Shown piece by piece: positions 1-7,643 of a stretch of 35,310 bases of DNA. Each line of letters starts with the position of its first letter. Within the stretch, counting starts at the first letter, position 1. The notes beneath the pieces were generated by a model. That model worked only from the letters and a program-made list of their open reading frames with translations, made no database searches and was not told the origin of the DNA. The stretch comes from Caccoplasma_A sp045587545. GTDB lineage: Bacteria; Bacteroidota; Bacteroidia; Bacteroidales; G3-4614. A program made the translations under genes and the position numbers. The stretch spans positions 1 through 35,310 of the forward strand of contig JAZNCN010000009.1 in the NCBI GenBank assembly GCA_045587545.1, given 5' to 3'.

Positions 1-137
1 ATAAATTTATGAATCTAAAAAAAATAATTAAATAAATACAATAATAATATTTTAATATTATATTTGCGTTGTATATAGTAAATAAAAAAACAATTTTTGT
101 ATCTATCACTTTTATTTGATTTCGTAACAGACATATT

Positions 138-1457
138 ATGACAAAACTAGTTGAATTACACATAAAAGAATTTAGAGCTATAAAAGAAGCAGACATTCAT
201 ATAAATGGGATAACTATTGTGTCTGGTATTAATGGTTCAGGGAAAAGCACTATATCAAAACTATTGTATTACTCATTTAAAAATGCAAATGATTTTGATA
301 ATTTACTATTACAATATGTAAATATGCATTTACGTCCATACATCAATGTTTTAGAGCAATTATCAAACATATATTATCATCATTATATTGCAACTAGTGC
401 TCACAAAAGAGGACGAATATTTAATAGACATATTCTTTTAAAAACTTATATTTTATCAAATATAAATGAAACTCCATCATTTATTAAAGAAATTAAGGAA
501 TTATGTAATCGATTTATTGAGCTAGATAACCTTATGAAAAACGAAGGATTATCTCCTGTAACTACAAGGTTAAATTTGATACTTCGGTCTACATTAAAAA
601 TAACGGACTCAAAGTTGACTTTAAAGCAAATGCTTGATATTTTAACAGCTCGAATAGAAGAACACATTCAAAAAGTAGAAAGGATGGCTGCAGAACGTCC
701 TTATAAAATTTTAAGAGATCGTATAGAATCATTATTTGATATAAACATTTCTAAAAACGTATTATTACAAGAGTATGATGATTATATTTTAGGTGAAAAA
801 GTTATAAATGTTCCATTACCTCATTATATTAAAAAAGTAGCTTATATAGATACTCCTATGATTGTCGGAATGGAAACATTTCCAGAACAGCCTTCTTATT
901 GGAAAGAGTTGAATGACTTATTAAAAATTCCTCCAAAACGCGGATATAAACGTACTATTAATAAATTCATTAAAGAAGAAATACTTAAAGGAGATGCCTC
1001 ATTTGATAATGATATGTTTTCTGGAGGGTTTAAATACAAACGTCTTGATGGAGAAGAATTTGATTTGTTAGAATGCGCAACAGGTATTAAATCTTTTTCG
1101 ATGATACAAATGCTTTTAAAAAATCTATTTCTAGATGAAAACACCCTATTAATTATTGATGAGCCAGAAGCTCATTTACATCCACAATGGATAGTTGAGT
1201 ATGCACGTTTAATTGTATTACTTCATAAAAAAATTGGTGTTAAGTTCTTTATAGCTAGTCATAGTACCGATATGGTTAGTGCAATTAGATATATATCGGA
1301 AAAAGAAAAATGTCTTTCTTCTGTATCCTTTTATGTCGCAGAAGAGGATATAAATAAAAGAAATACATATACTTTTAGATCATTGGGACATAATATTGAA
1401 CCTATTTTTGAGTCATTTAATAAATCTTTTAAAGTTTTAGAAAGTTATGTTGGATAA
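138..1457 (+). CDS. AAA/ABC-type ATPase, OLD/RecF-like, probable defence ATPase
   Basis: This is a 439-residue P-loop ATPase of the SMC/OLD/AAA_15-AAA_21 type. The N-terminus has the usual 'LxIKEFRAIKEAxI...ITIVSGINGSGKST' layout, with Walker A at residues 30-38 (GINGSGKST). After a long helical insert comes a signature-like stretch (ATGIKSFS), Walker B with the catalytic acidic pair (LLIIDEPEAHLHPQW, D341/E342) and an H-loop (IASHS, H375). There is no TOPRIM domain, so it is not a complete OLD nuclease. Its stop overlaps the start of the next gene by 11 bases, so the two are probably translationally coupled. Such stand-alone ATPases commonly act as sensor or motor partners of a small nuclease in anti-phage systems (Septu, PARIS and others); that role is inferred here. 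The upstream 137 bases are extremely AT-rich with no exact -7 box. The ATPase call is firm; the system identity is unknown. Confidence 0.85.
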   Translation: MTKLVELHIKEFRAIKEADIHINGITIVSGINGSGKSTISKLLYYSFKNANDFDNLLLQYVNMHLRPYINVLEQLSNIYYHHYIATSAHKRGRIFNRHILLKTYILSNINETPSFIKEIKELCNRFIELDNLMKNEGLSPVTTRLNLILRSTLKITDSKLTLKQMLDILTARIEEHIQKVERMAAERPYKILRDRIESLFDINISKNVLLQEYDDYILGEKVINVPLPHYIKKVAYIDTPMIVGMETFPEQPSYWKELNDLLKIPPKRGYKRTINKFIKEEILKGDASFDNDMFSGGFKYKRLDGEEFDLLECATGIKSFSMIQMLLKNLFLDENTLLIIDEPEAHLHPQWIVEYARLIVLLHKKIGVKFFIASHSTDMVSAIRYISEKEKCLSSVSFYVAEEDINKRNTYTFRSLGHNIEPIFESFNKSFKVLESYVG

Positions 1458-1986
1458 GGGAAAAAAGAGAAAGTCTATATCATATGGTAAAGAAATAAAA
1501 TACTTAAACAATACTGCAATTAATGATTATGTTTTAGGTAACAATATTATGTATAGTTGCTTAGAACCAATAAAAAATATTCTTAAAAATGAACATTGTA
1601 GTAAAAAAGAATATTCTTTGTTTAAAAATGAATTAGCTTTGAATTTAGATAAAGTAGAAGAAGTTATAAAAAAGGGAACTTCACAACGAAAGCCAACAGT
1701 GGATTTTGTAGTTGGCTTAGGGAATAGTCAACTATTATTAACTGAAGCAAAAATTTTATCTAATAATATGGAGAATATTGCAAATGATATTAATAAAAAA
1801 ATTAAACACTCCAAAGAATTATTAACCAATAATCCCAAATTCACTAGTATATATAATAAAATAGTAATATTACTAAGTCCTAAAAACTTTGAACAAAAAA
1901 AAAATAAACTAATGAGTCTGTTAAAAAACGATATTTCTTCGTTTTATCCATCAACTTCAACAGATTTTTATTCTAAATTCTTTTAA
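1447..1986 (+). CDS. Small protein with PD-(D/E)XK nuclease-like motif, partner of the upstream ATPase
   Basis: This 179-residue protein is not a named family that I recognise. Residues 84-102 hold a plausible PD-(D/E)XK core: a hydrophobic strand beginning PTVDFVVGLG (D86), a turn, then QLLLTEAK giving E100-A-K102. That is D-x13-E-x-K, as in restriction-endonuclease-fold enzymes. A helix with acidic residues precedes it, and a beta-strand-like KIVILLSP follows at 139-145. It starts inside the last codons of the ATPase gene (11-base overlap) and is followed by a hairpin, so the two genes form a closed unit. The natural reading is an ATPase-controlled DNA or RNA nuclease effector. The nuclease assignment rests on one motif in one sequence and should be treated as a good hypothesis. 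Confidence 0.7.
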   Translation: MLDKGKKRKSISYGKEIKYLNNTAINDYVLGNNIMYSCLEPIKNILKNEHCSKKEYSLFKNELALNLDKVEEVIKKGTSQRKPTVDFVVGLGNSQLLLTEAKILSNNMENIANDINKKIKHSKELLTNNPKFTSIYNKIVILLSPKNFEQKKNKLMSLLKNDISSFYPSTSTDFYSKFF

Positions 1987-2030
1987 CGACAATAACCTGC
2001 ATTCCACAGGCAGGCTATTGTCGTATTTAT
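1986..2030 (+). terminator. Hairpin terminator after the ATPase-nuclease pair
   Basis: ACGACAATAACCTGC pairs with GCAGGCTATTGTCGT around a 9-base loop, giving a 15-bp stem with one mismatch. It begins at the stop codon of the upstream gene and is followed by a T/A-rich tail. It closes the two-gene unit. Confidence 0.65.
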
Positions 2031-2221
2031 ATACTTTCTTCGATAATTTTTTTTCGGATTATGTTAGGTCATAAAGCTAACATACCAATCCTATTTATAT
2101 ATCATTTAATTACTTATAAATTCTTAAGATAATTAGACTTCTTATATAAAATAAAAGTTCATAGAGTAAATCGTTACATTAGTTAACTAAATTATAATTA
2201 CAAAAGGAGTATCCTCATAAA

Positions 2222-3112
2222 TCAATAAAGTAGTTTTTCCAACACTTTTTGTTTGAGGTGCAAAAATTCTTCTTCTGTAATTACATCTTGTTCTTTCAGT
2301 TTAATTAAATCGGTAATTTTTTTACTAATATCGGTACTTATGCTTTTATCTATATCTTCTTTATTTGTTAATTGAGCCTCATAATCAATAATAATAGAAA
2401 AAGTTTTTATTAATAGTTGTGCTTTTTTATATACTTCACTCTGTTTTATATCTTTGATACCATCTTTTGAATTACATAAATCTATATTTATGACAGGATT
2501 ATCTAAATCTCGAATAGTTATTACTAATTGAAGAAATTTACAAATATTTTTATTTTGAGTATCACTAGTTACTCCTCCGATAATAGCACCAACATTACCT
2601 CCAACAGCCATACCTACGACAGATCTGCCAATAATATTGGTTGTTTTTTTACTAGATATAATATTTGAGTCCATTATTAATTCAACAGATAAAATATCTG
2701 AAAATTTAATTATTCTTGGAGTTTTTATATTATCAGATGAAAGAATAAGCATTTCTTTTTTATTCTCATCTAAATATATTAGTATCGCCTTATATGAATA
2801 GAGAAAAAAATCATTACGAATACCATTATTAAGAAACTTTGTTGTATGAAAATCTAATATTTTAAAATTTAAAATCTCTTTATTATTATGAGTTATTATT
2901 AATATTTTATCTTTATCTAAATCTGTAGCTATATAATATGGATCATACCATATAATATTTGATGCTTTAAAGTTTCTTTTTAAAACTTCATTGTTAATTA
3001 AATTTTGAAGAAATTCTTGATTCTCATAACGTTTCCCCTCTAGATAAACAGCAAATAATAAAAGCGGAACACCGACAATTAAAACGACAATTAAAATAAT
3101 AAGTATTTCCAT
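2222..3112 (-). CDS. Membrane-anchored SHOCT-domain protein
   Basis: This 296-residue hypothetical protein has three visible parts. Residues 1-24 are a strongly hydrophobic transmembrane anchor (MEILIILIVVLIVGVPLLLF). Around residues 165-185 is a glycine-rich, glycine-zipper-like stretch (GMAVGGNVGAIIGGV). The C-terminal 35 or so residues match a SHOCT domain (ITDLIKLKEQDVITEEEFLHLKQKVLEKLL), a short oligomerisation/nucleic-acid-associated module often found at the ends of membrane or toxin-like proteins. The middle resembles the sequence-poor PH-like region seen in many SHOCT proteins. Function is unknown. It stands alone on the minus strand, flanked by non-coding AT-rich DNA, consistent with an accessory region. 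Confidence 0.7.
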   Translation of the reverse strand: MEILIILIVVLIVGVPLLLFAVYLEGKRYENQEFLQNLINNEVLKRNFKASNIIWYDPYYIATDLDKDKILIITHNNKEILNFKILDFHTTKFLNNGIRNDFFLYSYKAILIYLDENKKEMLILSSDNIKTPRIIKFSDILSVELIMDSNIISSKKTTNIIGRSVVGMAVGGNVGAIIGGVTSDTQNKNICKFLQLVITIRDLDNPVINIDLCNSKDGIKDIKQSEVYKKAQLLIKTFSIIIDYEAQLTNKEDIDKSISTDISKKITDLIKLKEQDVITEEEFLHLKQKVLEKLLY

Positions 3113-3194
3113 AAATTTTTAATTTATATTATTAATAAAATAGTTAATTGCTTTTATCAATTAGTTTAAGTAATATTAGGATTGAATAATGAAG

Positions 3195-3232
3195 TGAACC
3201 CCAAAGTTTTTTGTCCAAACTTTGGGGGGTCA
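3195..3232. repeat. 38-base palindrome resembling two fused IS terminal repeats
   Basis: CCCCAAAGTTT (3199-3209) and AAACTTTGGGG (3217-3227) are perfect 11-base inverted repeats around a 7-base loop. The whole begins TGA and ends TCA, and from either side reads like an IS3-family-type end (TGA.CCCC.AAAGTTT.G.ACA). No transposase frame is attached. It could be an internally deleted element, a solo end or, less likely, a terminator of the minus-strand gene. Confidence 0.5.
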
Positions 3233-3355
3233 GATCATAAATACACTAACCTTAAAATTAAAAGTAAAGCGCAGGTATGTTATACGCTCTAAAGGTACTG
3301 CCATACCCATGCAACATATAAACACCACCCACGCTATGCGTAGGCGTTTTGTGTC

Positions 3356-3406
3356 TATTGTTCTTGTTGCATTTGAAATTGGCAGTTTCTTAGAGCAAGT
3401 ACAATA
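3356..3406. repeat. Inverted repeat (hairpin) in intergenic remnant
   Basis: TATTGTTCTTG (3356-3366) pairs with CAAGTACAATA (3396-3406) with a single mismatch and a 29-base loop. It lies outside any credible gene. Its role is unknown; it may be part of the same decayed element as the palindrome at 3195. Confidence 0.35.
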
Positions 3407-3690
3407 ACTAAAACGCTGTAAAATATTATAACAGAATGATTCTGTCGCTACAAAGATATACAAAGTTTCTTATATTCAAAAAGAATATCATATTCCCTCA
3501 AACTTCTTATTTTTTTGCAGTAATACAAATGTTTTTTGATAATGCTAAGATGCAGAGTAATGAATATTTGGGTTTAGTTATAAAAACGTAGTAACTTTTT
3601 TTTTTAAAGAATATTTGTTAAAAAATTTATTCCAAAATAACTATTAAAATAATCTTGAAATAAAATTTAAACAACTTCTAATTTATAAAT

Positions 3691-3721
3691 TTTACCATTA
3701 GAGTTTTTAGGAGTAACTTTG
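3691..3721 (+). promoter_or_regulatory. Bacteroidetes promoter of the FNT-folC operon
   Basis: A -7 box TAACTTTG at 3714-3721 matches TAnnTTTG, with an imperfect TTTA at 3691-3694 in place of the -33 TTTG after 19 bases. It lies 35 bases before the FNT start codon. Confidence 0.7.
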
Positions 3722-3755
3722 CAAAGATATTTCAAACGAACAAGAAGGATATTAT

Positions 3756-4391
3756 ATGCAAAATCGTACTGATGTTTTTAAATCGTCAATTCTTGCTGGT
3801 ATTACTATTGGTATCGCAGGTTGGGGATATTTAGCTAATTCTAATATTATTGGAGCTATACTCTTCTCTTTTGGCTTATTAACTGTTGTAAGTTATAAAA
3901 TGAAGCTATATACAGGCACTGCCGGTTTTGTCGATTTTAAAAACGAGAATGGCAAAACTGTTATTGCTAAACCTCTATTGGAGTTATTATTGGTTCTTGG
4001 GGGTAATATTATTGGTTGTCTGTTGGTTGGGCTATTGGCTCGCTTAAGTCCAATAGATTTAACAGGTTCGGCACAAAAGATTTTGGAAGGTCGTTTGGCT
4101 ATTGGTGCTATACGAGGCGGATTGTTGGCTATTGGTTGCGGTTTTATTATGACTACTGCTGTTACGTTTGCACGCAAAGGGCAATATCTTCCGCTTTTGT
4201 TTGGTGTTCCGCTATTCATTATGTGCGGTTTCCCTCACTGCGTTGCCGATGCTTATTACTACTTAACTGTTCCTTTTGATTTTATTGCCAACAACTTTAG
4301 TGATGTATTGTTGTTTTATATTGCTATTGTTTTTGGTAACTTCATAGGTTGCAATTTATATAGGTTAATAATGAAAAGCAACCCTCAATAA
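3756..4391 (+). CDS. Formate/nitrite transporter (FNT) family channel
   Basis: This is a 211-residue integral membrane protein of the FocA/NirC family, pentameric channels for formate, nitrite or related monovalent anions in the inner membrane. The N-terminus (FKSSILAGITIGIAGWGYLAN) is a typical FNT first helix. The second half holds the family's characteristic segment around CGFPHCVADAYYY followed by a last helix ending near the conserved FxGNFIGCNL. It is somewhat shorter than the 250-285 residues of E. coli FocA/NirC, mainly in loops. It is the first gene of a five-gene operon; its stop is 9 bases from the deformylase start. Substrate cannot be read from the sequence, but the neighbouring deformylase, which produces formate, makes formate attractive. 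Confidence 0.88.
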   Translation: MQNRTDVFKSSILAGITIGIAGWGYLANSNIIGAILFSFGLLTVVSYKMKLYTGTAGFVDFKNENGKTVIAKPLLELLLVLGGNIIGCLLVGLLARLSPIDLTGSAQKILEGRLAIGAIRGGLLAIGCGFIMTTAVTFARKGQYLPLLFGVPLFIMCGFPHCVADAYYYLTVPFDFIANNFSDVLLFYIAIVFGNFIGCNLYRLIMKSNPQ

Positions 4392-4400
4392 GAAAAGATT

Positions 4401-5024
4401 ATGCAAATTATAAGATACATATCTCCTATTCTACTCTCTGCAACTCTGTTTTTTACAGGTTGCGATAAAGGGCAAAATAAATTAGGGTGGAGCGATGGGG
4501 AGATTGCCTTAATTGAGCAATACAGCAACGAAATTATGCCGTTGCAGGTGATTGAAAATGAAAGCGACTCTCTCTTCCTACGAAAAAGTTCATTACCCCT
4601 AACTAAAACAGAGATAGAGAGTCCCTATTTTACAAAGTTGATAAGCCAAATGCTTCTTACTGTAACCAACCCCGAAAACGATGGTGTTGGCATTGCCGCT
4701 CCTCAAGTGGGGATAAGTCGTAAGTTAATTGCGGTTCAGCGCATCGACAAAGAGAACGAGCCTTTTGAGTTCTTTGTAAATCCGCAGATAATATACAAAT
4801 CGGAAGAGCAACAAAATGGCTGGGAGGGGTGTTTATCTGTTCCCGGTAAACGCGGTAATGTAAAACGTCATACTAAAATTGTTGTTAAGCATAACAACAT
4901 TGAGAGTTTTGAACTGCAACAAGATACGATTGAGGGCTTTACTGCAATAATATTTCAGCATGAGATTGACCATTTGAATGGTATTCTATACATTGACAGA
5001 GCAGATACATTGACAATAAAATAG
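4401..5024 (+). CDS. Peptide deformylase with lipoprotein signal peptide
   Basis: All three peptide deformylase motifs are present: GVGIAAPQ at 95-102, EGCLS at 142-146 (metal ligand C144) and QHEIDH at 186-191 (metal ligands H187 and H191, catalytic E188). The family removes the formyl group from N-terminal formyl-methionine using Fe2+ and releases formate. Unusually, residues 1-21 form a hydrophobic signal ending in a lipobox-like FFTGC (C21) instead of the direct cytosolic N-terminus of housekeeping Def, and a roughly 50-residue spacer follows. This suggests an exported, lipid-anchored deformylase acting in the periplasm or on a membrane surface. It lies between the FNT channel and the chromate transporters in one operon. 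It is probably not the only deformylase of the cell. The enzyme assignment is firm; the location is inferred from the signal. Confidence 0.9.
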   Translation: MQIIRYISPILLSATLFFTGCDKGQNKLGWSDGEIALIEQYSNEIMPLQVIENESDSLFLRKSSLPLTKTEIESPYFTKLISQMLLTVTNPENDGVGIAAPQVGISRKLIAVQRIDKENEPFEFFVNPQIIYKSEEQQNGWEGCLSVPGKRGNVKRHTKIVVKHNNIESFELQQDTIEGFTAIIFQHEIDHLNGILYIDRADTLTIK

Positions 5025-5033
5025 TGTGAGACA

Positions 5034-5585
5034 ATGAACCGAGAGATATATAAACTTTTCTCAACTTTTTTCAAGATTGGAGCTTTCACCTTTGGTGGTG
5101 GCTGGGCTATGATTGCCATGATGGAAAAAGATATTGTCAATAAGCATAAATGGTTTAGCTACGAAGAGTTTGTTGATAATCTTGCCATAGCTCAATCGAT
5201 GCCCGGAATACTCGCTGTAAATATGTCGGTTTTGGTAGGTAATAAAATAGCTAAAAAAACAGGTGCAACATTTGCTGCGCTCGGCACTATATTGCCATCA
5301 TTTATAATAATATTGGCAATAGCAATATTCTTTGTTACCATATACGATAATCCTACCGTTGAGAGTATATTCAAAGGAATACGCCCCGCGGTTGTTGCAT
5401 TGATAATTGCTCCTGTTCTTACAACTGCCAAGGCGGCAAAAATAGGTATTAAAAATGTATGGGTTCCTATTGCCACTGCCTTGTTAATTACTTTTGTAGG
5501 CATTTCTCCAATTGCATTTATTGCAGCTGCAATAATATATGGAGTTTCAAAATGCTACATCGATAACAAAAACTTAAAAGCCTGA
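5034..5585 (+). CDS. Chromate transporter, short-chain subunit 1 (ChrA-like)
   Basis: This 183-residue multi-helix membrane protein is equivalent to one half of a full-length ChrA. It has the conserved N-terminal FKIGAFTFGGGWAMIAMME, a QSMPGILAVNMSVLVG segment matching the family's PGP region, and several hydrophobic helices after it. Short-chain CHR proteins usually occur as adjacent pairs that work together, and its partner starts 4 bases after its stop. The CHR family exports chromate in some organisms, but many members have unknown substrates, so chromate resistance should not be assumed. It starts 9 bases downstream of the deformylase. Confidence 0.85.
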   Translation: MNREIYKLFSTFFKIGAFTFGGGWAMIAMMEKDIVNKHKWFSYEEFVDNLAIAQSMPGILAVNMSVLVGNKIAKKTGATFAALGTILPSFIIILAIAIFFVTIYDNPTVESIFKGIRPAVVALIIAPVLTTAKAAKIGIKNVWVPIATALLITFVGISPIAFIAAAIIYGVSKCYIDNKNLKA

Positions 5586-5589
5586 ACGT

Positions 5590-6135
5590 ATGATATATAT
5601 AAACCTCATATTAGCATACCTGAAAATTGGATTGTTTGGCTTTGGTGGTGGTTATGCCATGCTCTCTCTTATTCAACACGAAACTGTTGAAGTTATACAC
5701 CATGGCGAGAGCGCTCCATGGCTTACCCTACAAGAGTTTACTGATATTGTGGCAATATCTCAGATGTCGCCCGGGCCTATTGGAATTAACAGCGCAACAT
5801 ACATCGGCTACAAAGTAACAGGCTCGGTATTAGGCTCGGCTTTAGCAACAATATCGGTTTGCCTTCCCTCTTTTATCTTGGTATTGCTAATAGGAACTTT
5901 TTTACTTAAAAACAGAGAGAACAAATATATTCAAAACGTATTTAAAGCCATACGCCCCGTTGTGGTTGGAATGGTTGCATCTGCAGCCCTTTTGTTGATG
6001 AATAAAGAGAACTTCCCCGACTACACAAAGAGCATTGCAATATGTGTTATTGCGTTTTTATTGGTAAGATACGCCAAGCTACACCCGATACTGATTGTTA
6101 TACTCGCCGGGATTGCAGGATACATACTCTATTGA
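5590..6135 (+). CDS. Chromate transporter, short-chain subunit 2 (ChrA-like)
   Basis: This 181-residue membrane protein is the second member of the short-chain CHR pair. The N-terminus LKIGLFGFGGGYAMLSLIQ and the segment ISQMSPGPIGINSATYIGY are the same two signatures as in the upstream subunit but closer to the family consensus (SPGP). The two proteins are homologous halves and presumably form an antiparallel heterodimer in the inner membrane. The stop codon is separated by one base from the folC start, so coupled translation is likely. Confidence 0.86.
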   Translation: MIYINLILAYLKIGLFGFGGGYAMLSLIQHETVEVIHHGESAPWLTLQEFTDIVAISQMSPGPIGINSATYIGYKVTGSVLGSALATISVCLPSFILVLLIGTFLLKNRENKYIQNVFKAIRPVVVGMVASAALLLMNKENFPDYTKSIAICVIAFLLVRYAKLHPILIVILAGIAGYILY

Positions 6136-6136
6136 T

Positions 6137-7429
6137 ATGAATTACGAAGAGACTTTAAACTACCTATATACACGTATGCCTCTATACCAAAAAGAGGGTT
6201 CAAAGGCATACAAACCGGGATTGCAAAACATTGAAGCTTTAGATGCCTTATGCAATGCTCCTCACAAACAATTCAAAACCATTCATGTGGCGGGCAGTAA
6301 TGGTAAAGGCTCGGTTTCGCACACAATAGCCGCAATACTACAAAGTGCCGGTTATAAAACAGGGTTATACACTTCGCCTCACCTAACCGATTTCAGAGAA
6401 AGAATTAGAGTAAACGGTGAAAAGATTCCTCACGACTATATAGTATATTTTACTCAACAGCTAAAAGATGAAGCTGAAAAGATTTCGCCATCATTTTTTG
6501 AATGGATAACAGAGTTGGCTTTTAGTTATTTTGCATCACAAAACGTTGATGTCGCCGTTATTGAGACAGGATTAGGTGGCAGATTGGATAGCACAAACAT
6601 TATAAATCCCATACTCTCAATCATAACAAATATAAGCCTTGAACACACCTATCTGCTTGGCGATACATACAAAGCCATTGCCACCGAAAAGGCCGGTATA
6701 ATAAAAAAAGAGACTCCTATTGTTATTGGCGAATGGGACGACAGATATGCCGATGTTTTTATTGAAACTGCTAAACTCAACAACTCTCAAATAGAGTTTG
6801 CAGAAAAATGTATGCCTATAACAAAACACGAATTCTCAGAAAACGGAACTCTCAAACTATGGTGCAATAAATACTCCGAATTGATATTCGCATTAGGTGG
6901 CACATACCAAATTAAGAATGCATCAACTATTCTACAATCGGTTGAACAACTTATAAAACAGGGCTATAAGATAAGCGAAGAGCATATAAGAAATGGTTTT
7001 GCTCAAGTAACAAAACTTACCGGATTAAGAGGTCGTTGGGAGATTATACAAACATCGCCAACCGTAATATGCGATACAGGACACAACGTAGGCGGAATAA
7101 CATATACCGCTAAACAGATAGCATCACAAAAGAGCGGTAAACTGCATATAGTATTCGGAATGGTAAATGACAAAGACACCGAAGGTGTTGTTTCGCTACT
7201 ACCTAAAGATGCAATATATTACTTCACTCAGCCATCAAATCAGCGTGCGATGGGTGCCGAAACCATAAGTTTAATAGGCGAAAGTCATAATCTTAAGGGT
7301 AAGACATTTAGCTCAGTAAAAGAGGCTTATATAAACGCCTTGAGCAGTGCCAATAATGAGGACACCATATATGTAGGCGGAAGTACCTTTGTTGTAGCCG
7401 ATTTATTAGAATATTTAGAGAGTATATAA
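6137..7429 (+). CDS. folC: Bifunctional folylpolyglutamate/dihydrofolate synthase
   Basis: This 430-residue Mur-ligase-family enzyme adds glutamate to folates (and, in bifunctional forms, to dihydropteroate), retaining folate cofactors in the cytoplasm. Visible motifs are the P-loop HVAGSNGKGSV, the folate-contacting TSPHLTDFRERIRVNG, the central VIETGLGGRLDSTNI, the EHTYLLGDT segment, the carbamylated-lysine region EKAGIIK and the C-terminal DTGHNVGG. The start was set at the ATG at 6137, one base after the stop of the transporter gene. An in-frame upstream start at 6095 would overlap that gene and add 14 residues not seen in the family. It is the last gene of the operon and is followed by a hairpin terminator. 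Confidence 0.93.
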   Translation: MNYEETLNYLYTRMPLYQKEGSKAYKPGLQNIEALDALCNAPHKQFKTIHVAGSNGKGSVSHTIAAILQSAGYKTGLYTSPHLTDFRERIRVNGEKIPHDYIVYFTQQLKDEAEKISPSFFEWITELAFSYFASQNVDVAVIETGLGGRLDSTNIINPILSIITNISLEHTYLLGDTYKAIATEKAGIIKKETPIVIGEWDDRYADVFIETAKLNNSQIEFAEKCMPITKHEFSENGTLKLWCNKYSELIFALGGTYQIKNASTILQSVEQLIKQGYKISEEHIRNGFAQVTKLTGLRGRWEIIQTSPTVICDTGHNVGGITYTAKQIASQKSGKLHIVFGMVNDKDTEGVVSLLPKDAIYYFTQPSNQRAMGAETISLIGESHNLKGKTFSSVKEAYINALSSANNEDTIYVGGSTFVVADLLEYLESI

Positions 7430-7432
7430 CAG

Positions 7433-7466
7433 AAAGGGTTGCCTACTAATGTTGACAACCCTTTTA
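7433..7466 (+). terminator. Intrinsic terminator of the FNT-folC operon
   Basis: AAAGGGTTG (7433-7441) pairs with CAACCCTTT (7456-7464) around a 14-base loop, followed by T-rich sequence, 3 bases after the folC stop. Confidence 0.75.
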
Positions 7467-7472
7467 TATTAA

Positions 7473-7643
7473 GGCTGCATCGTAGGATGCGATGAAACTC
7501 CGAAAGACAGGATTTGAGTGCCCACGAACCTTTGTAATCCACCGTGCTATGCATACCCGAAGGCGTGGCCCGCCATTGCTCCGTGAAGCGTGTCTCGGTA
7601 TTTCTATTAATTGATGAGTTTCCCAATCTACTAGGATGCAACC
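7473..7643. repeat. 171-base MITE-like element with imperfect terminal inverted repeats
   Basis: The left end (7473-7500) begins GGCTGCATCGTAGGATGC and finishes GAAACTC. The right end (7616-7643), read on the minus strand, begins GGTTGCATCCTAGTAG and finishes GAAACTC. The 28-base ends agree at about 19 positions. The interior is clearly richer in G and C than the flanking DNA. Short frames on the minus strand cross it but show no domain or ribosome binding site. It looks like a dispersed non-autonomous intergenic element; I cannot name it. Confidence 0.5.

Larger units (their letters stand above)
3113..3755. other. 643-base gene-free stretch with insertion-sequence-like remnants
   Basis: No convincing gene lies here. 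Two short open frames on opposite strands (around 3222-3463) overlap each other and carry no recognisable domain. The stretch holds the 38-base palindrome at 3195-3232, a hairpin at 3356-3406, then AT-rich DNA and the promoter of the following operon. The part at about 3265-3420 is more GC-balanced than its flanks, suggesting decayed mobile DNA. Confidence 0.5.

Noticed and set aside
138..1986. PARIS (AriA-AriB) or Septu assignment for the ATPase-nuclease pair
   Set aside because: The partner shows neither a DUF4435/TOPRIM layout nor an HNH motif, so these names are not supported.
3356..3406. Possible CRISPR repeat or tracrRNA anti-repeat
   Set aside because: Only a single copy, no spacers and no cas gene in the window.
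3222..3463. Two short overlapping open frames on opposite strands (61 and 77 codons)
   Set aside because: No ribosome binding site, domain or codon pattern; they cross the IS-like palindrome and hairpin, so they are chance frames in decayed mobile DNA.
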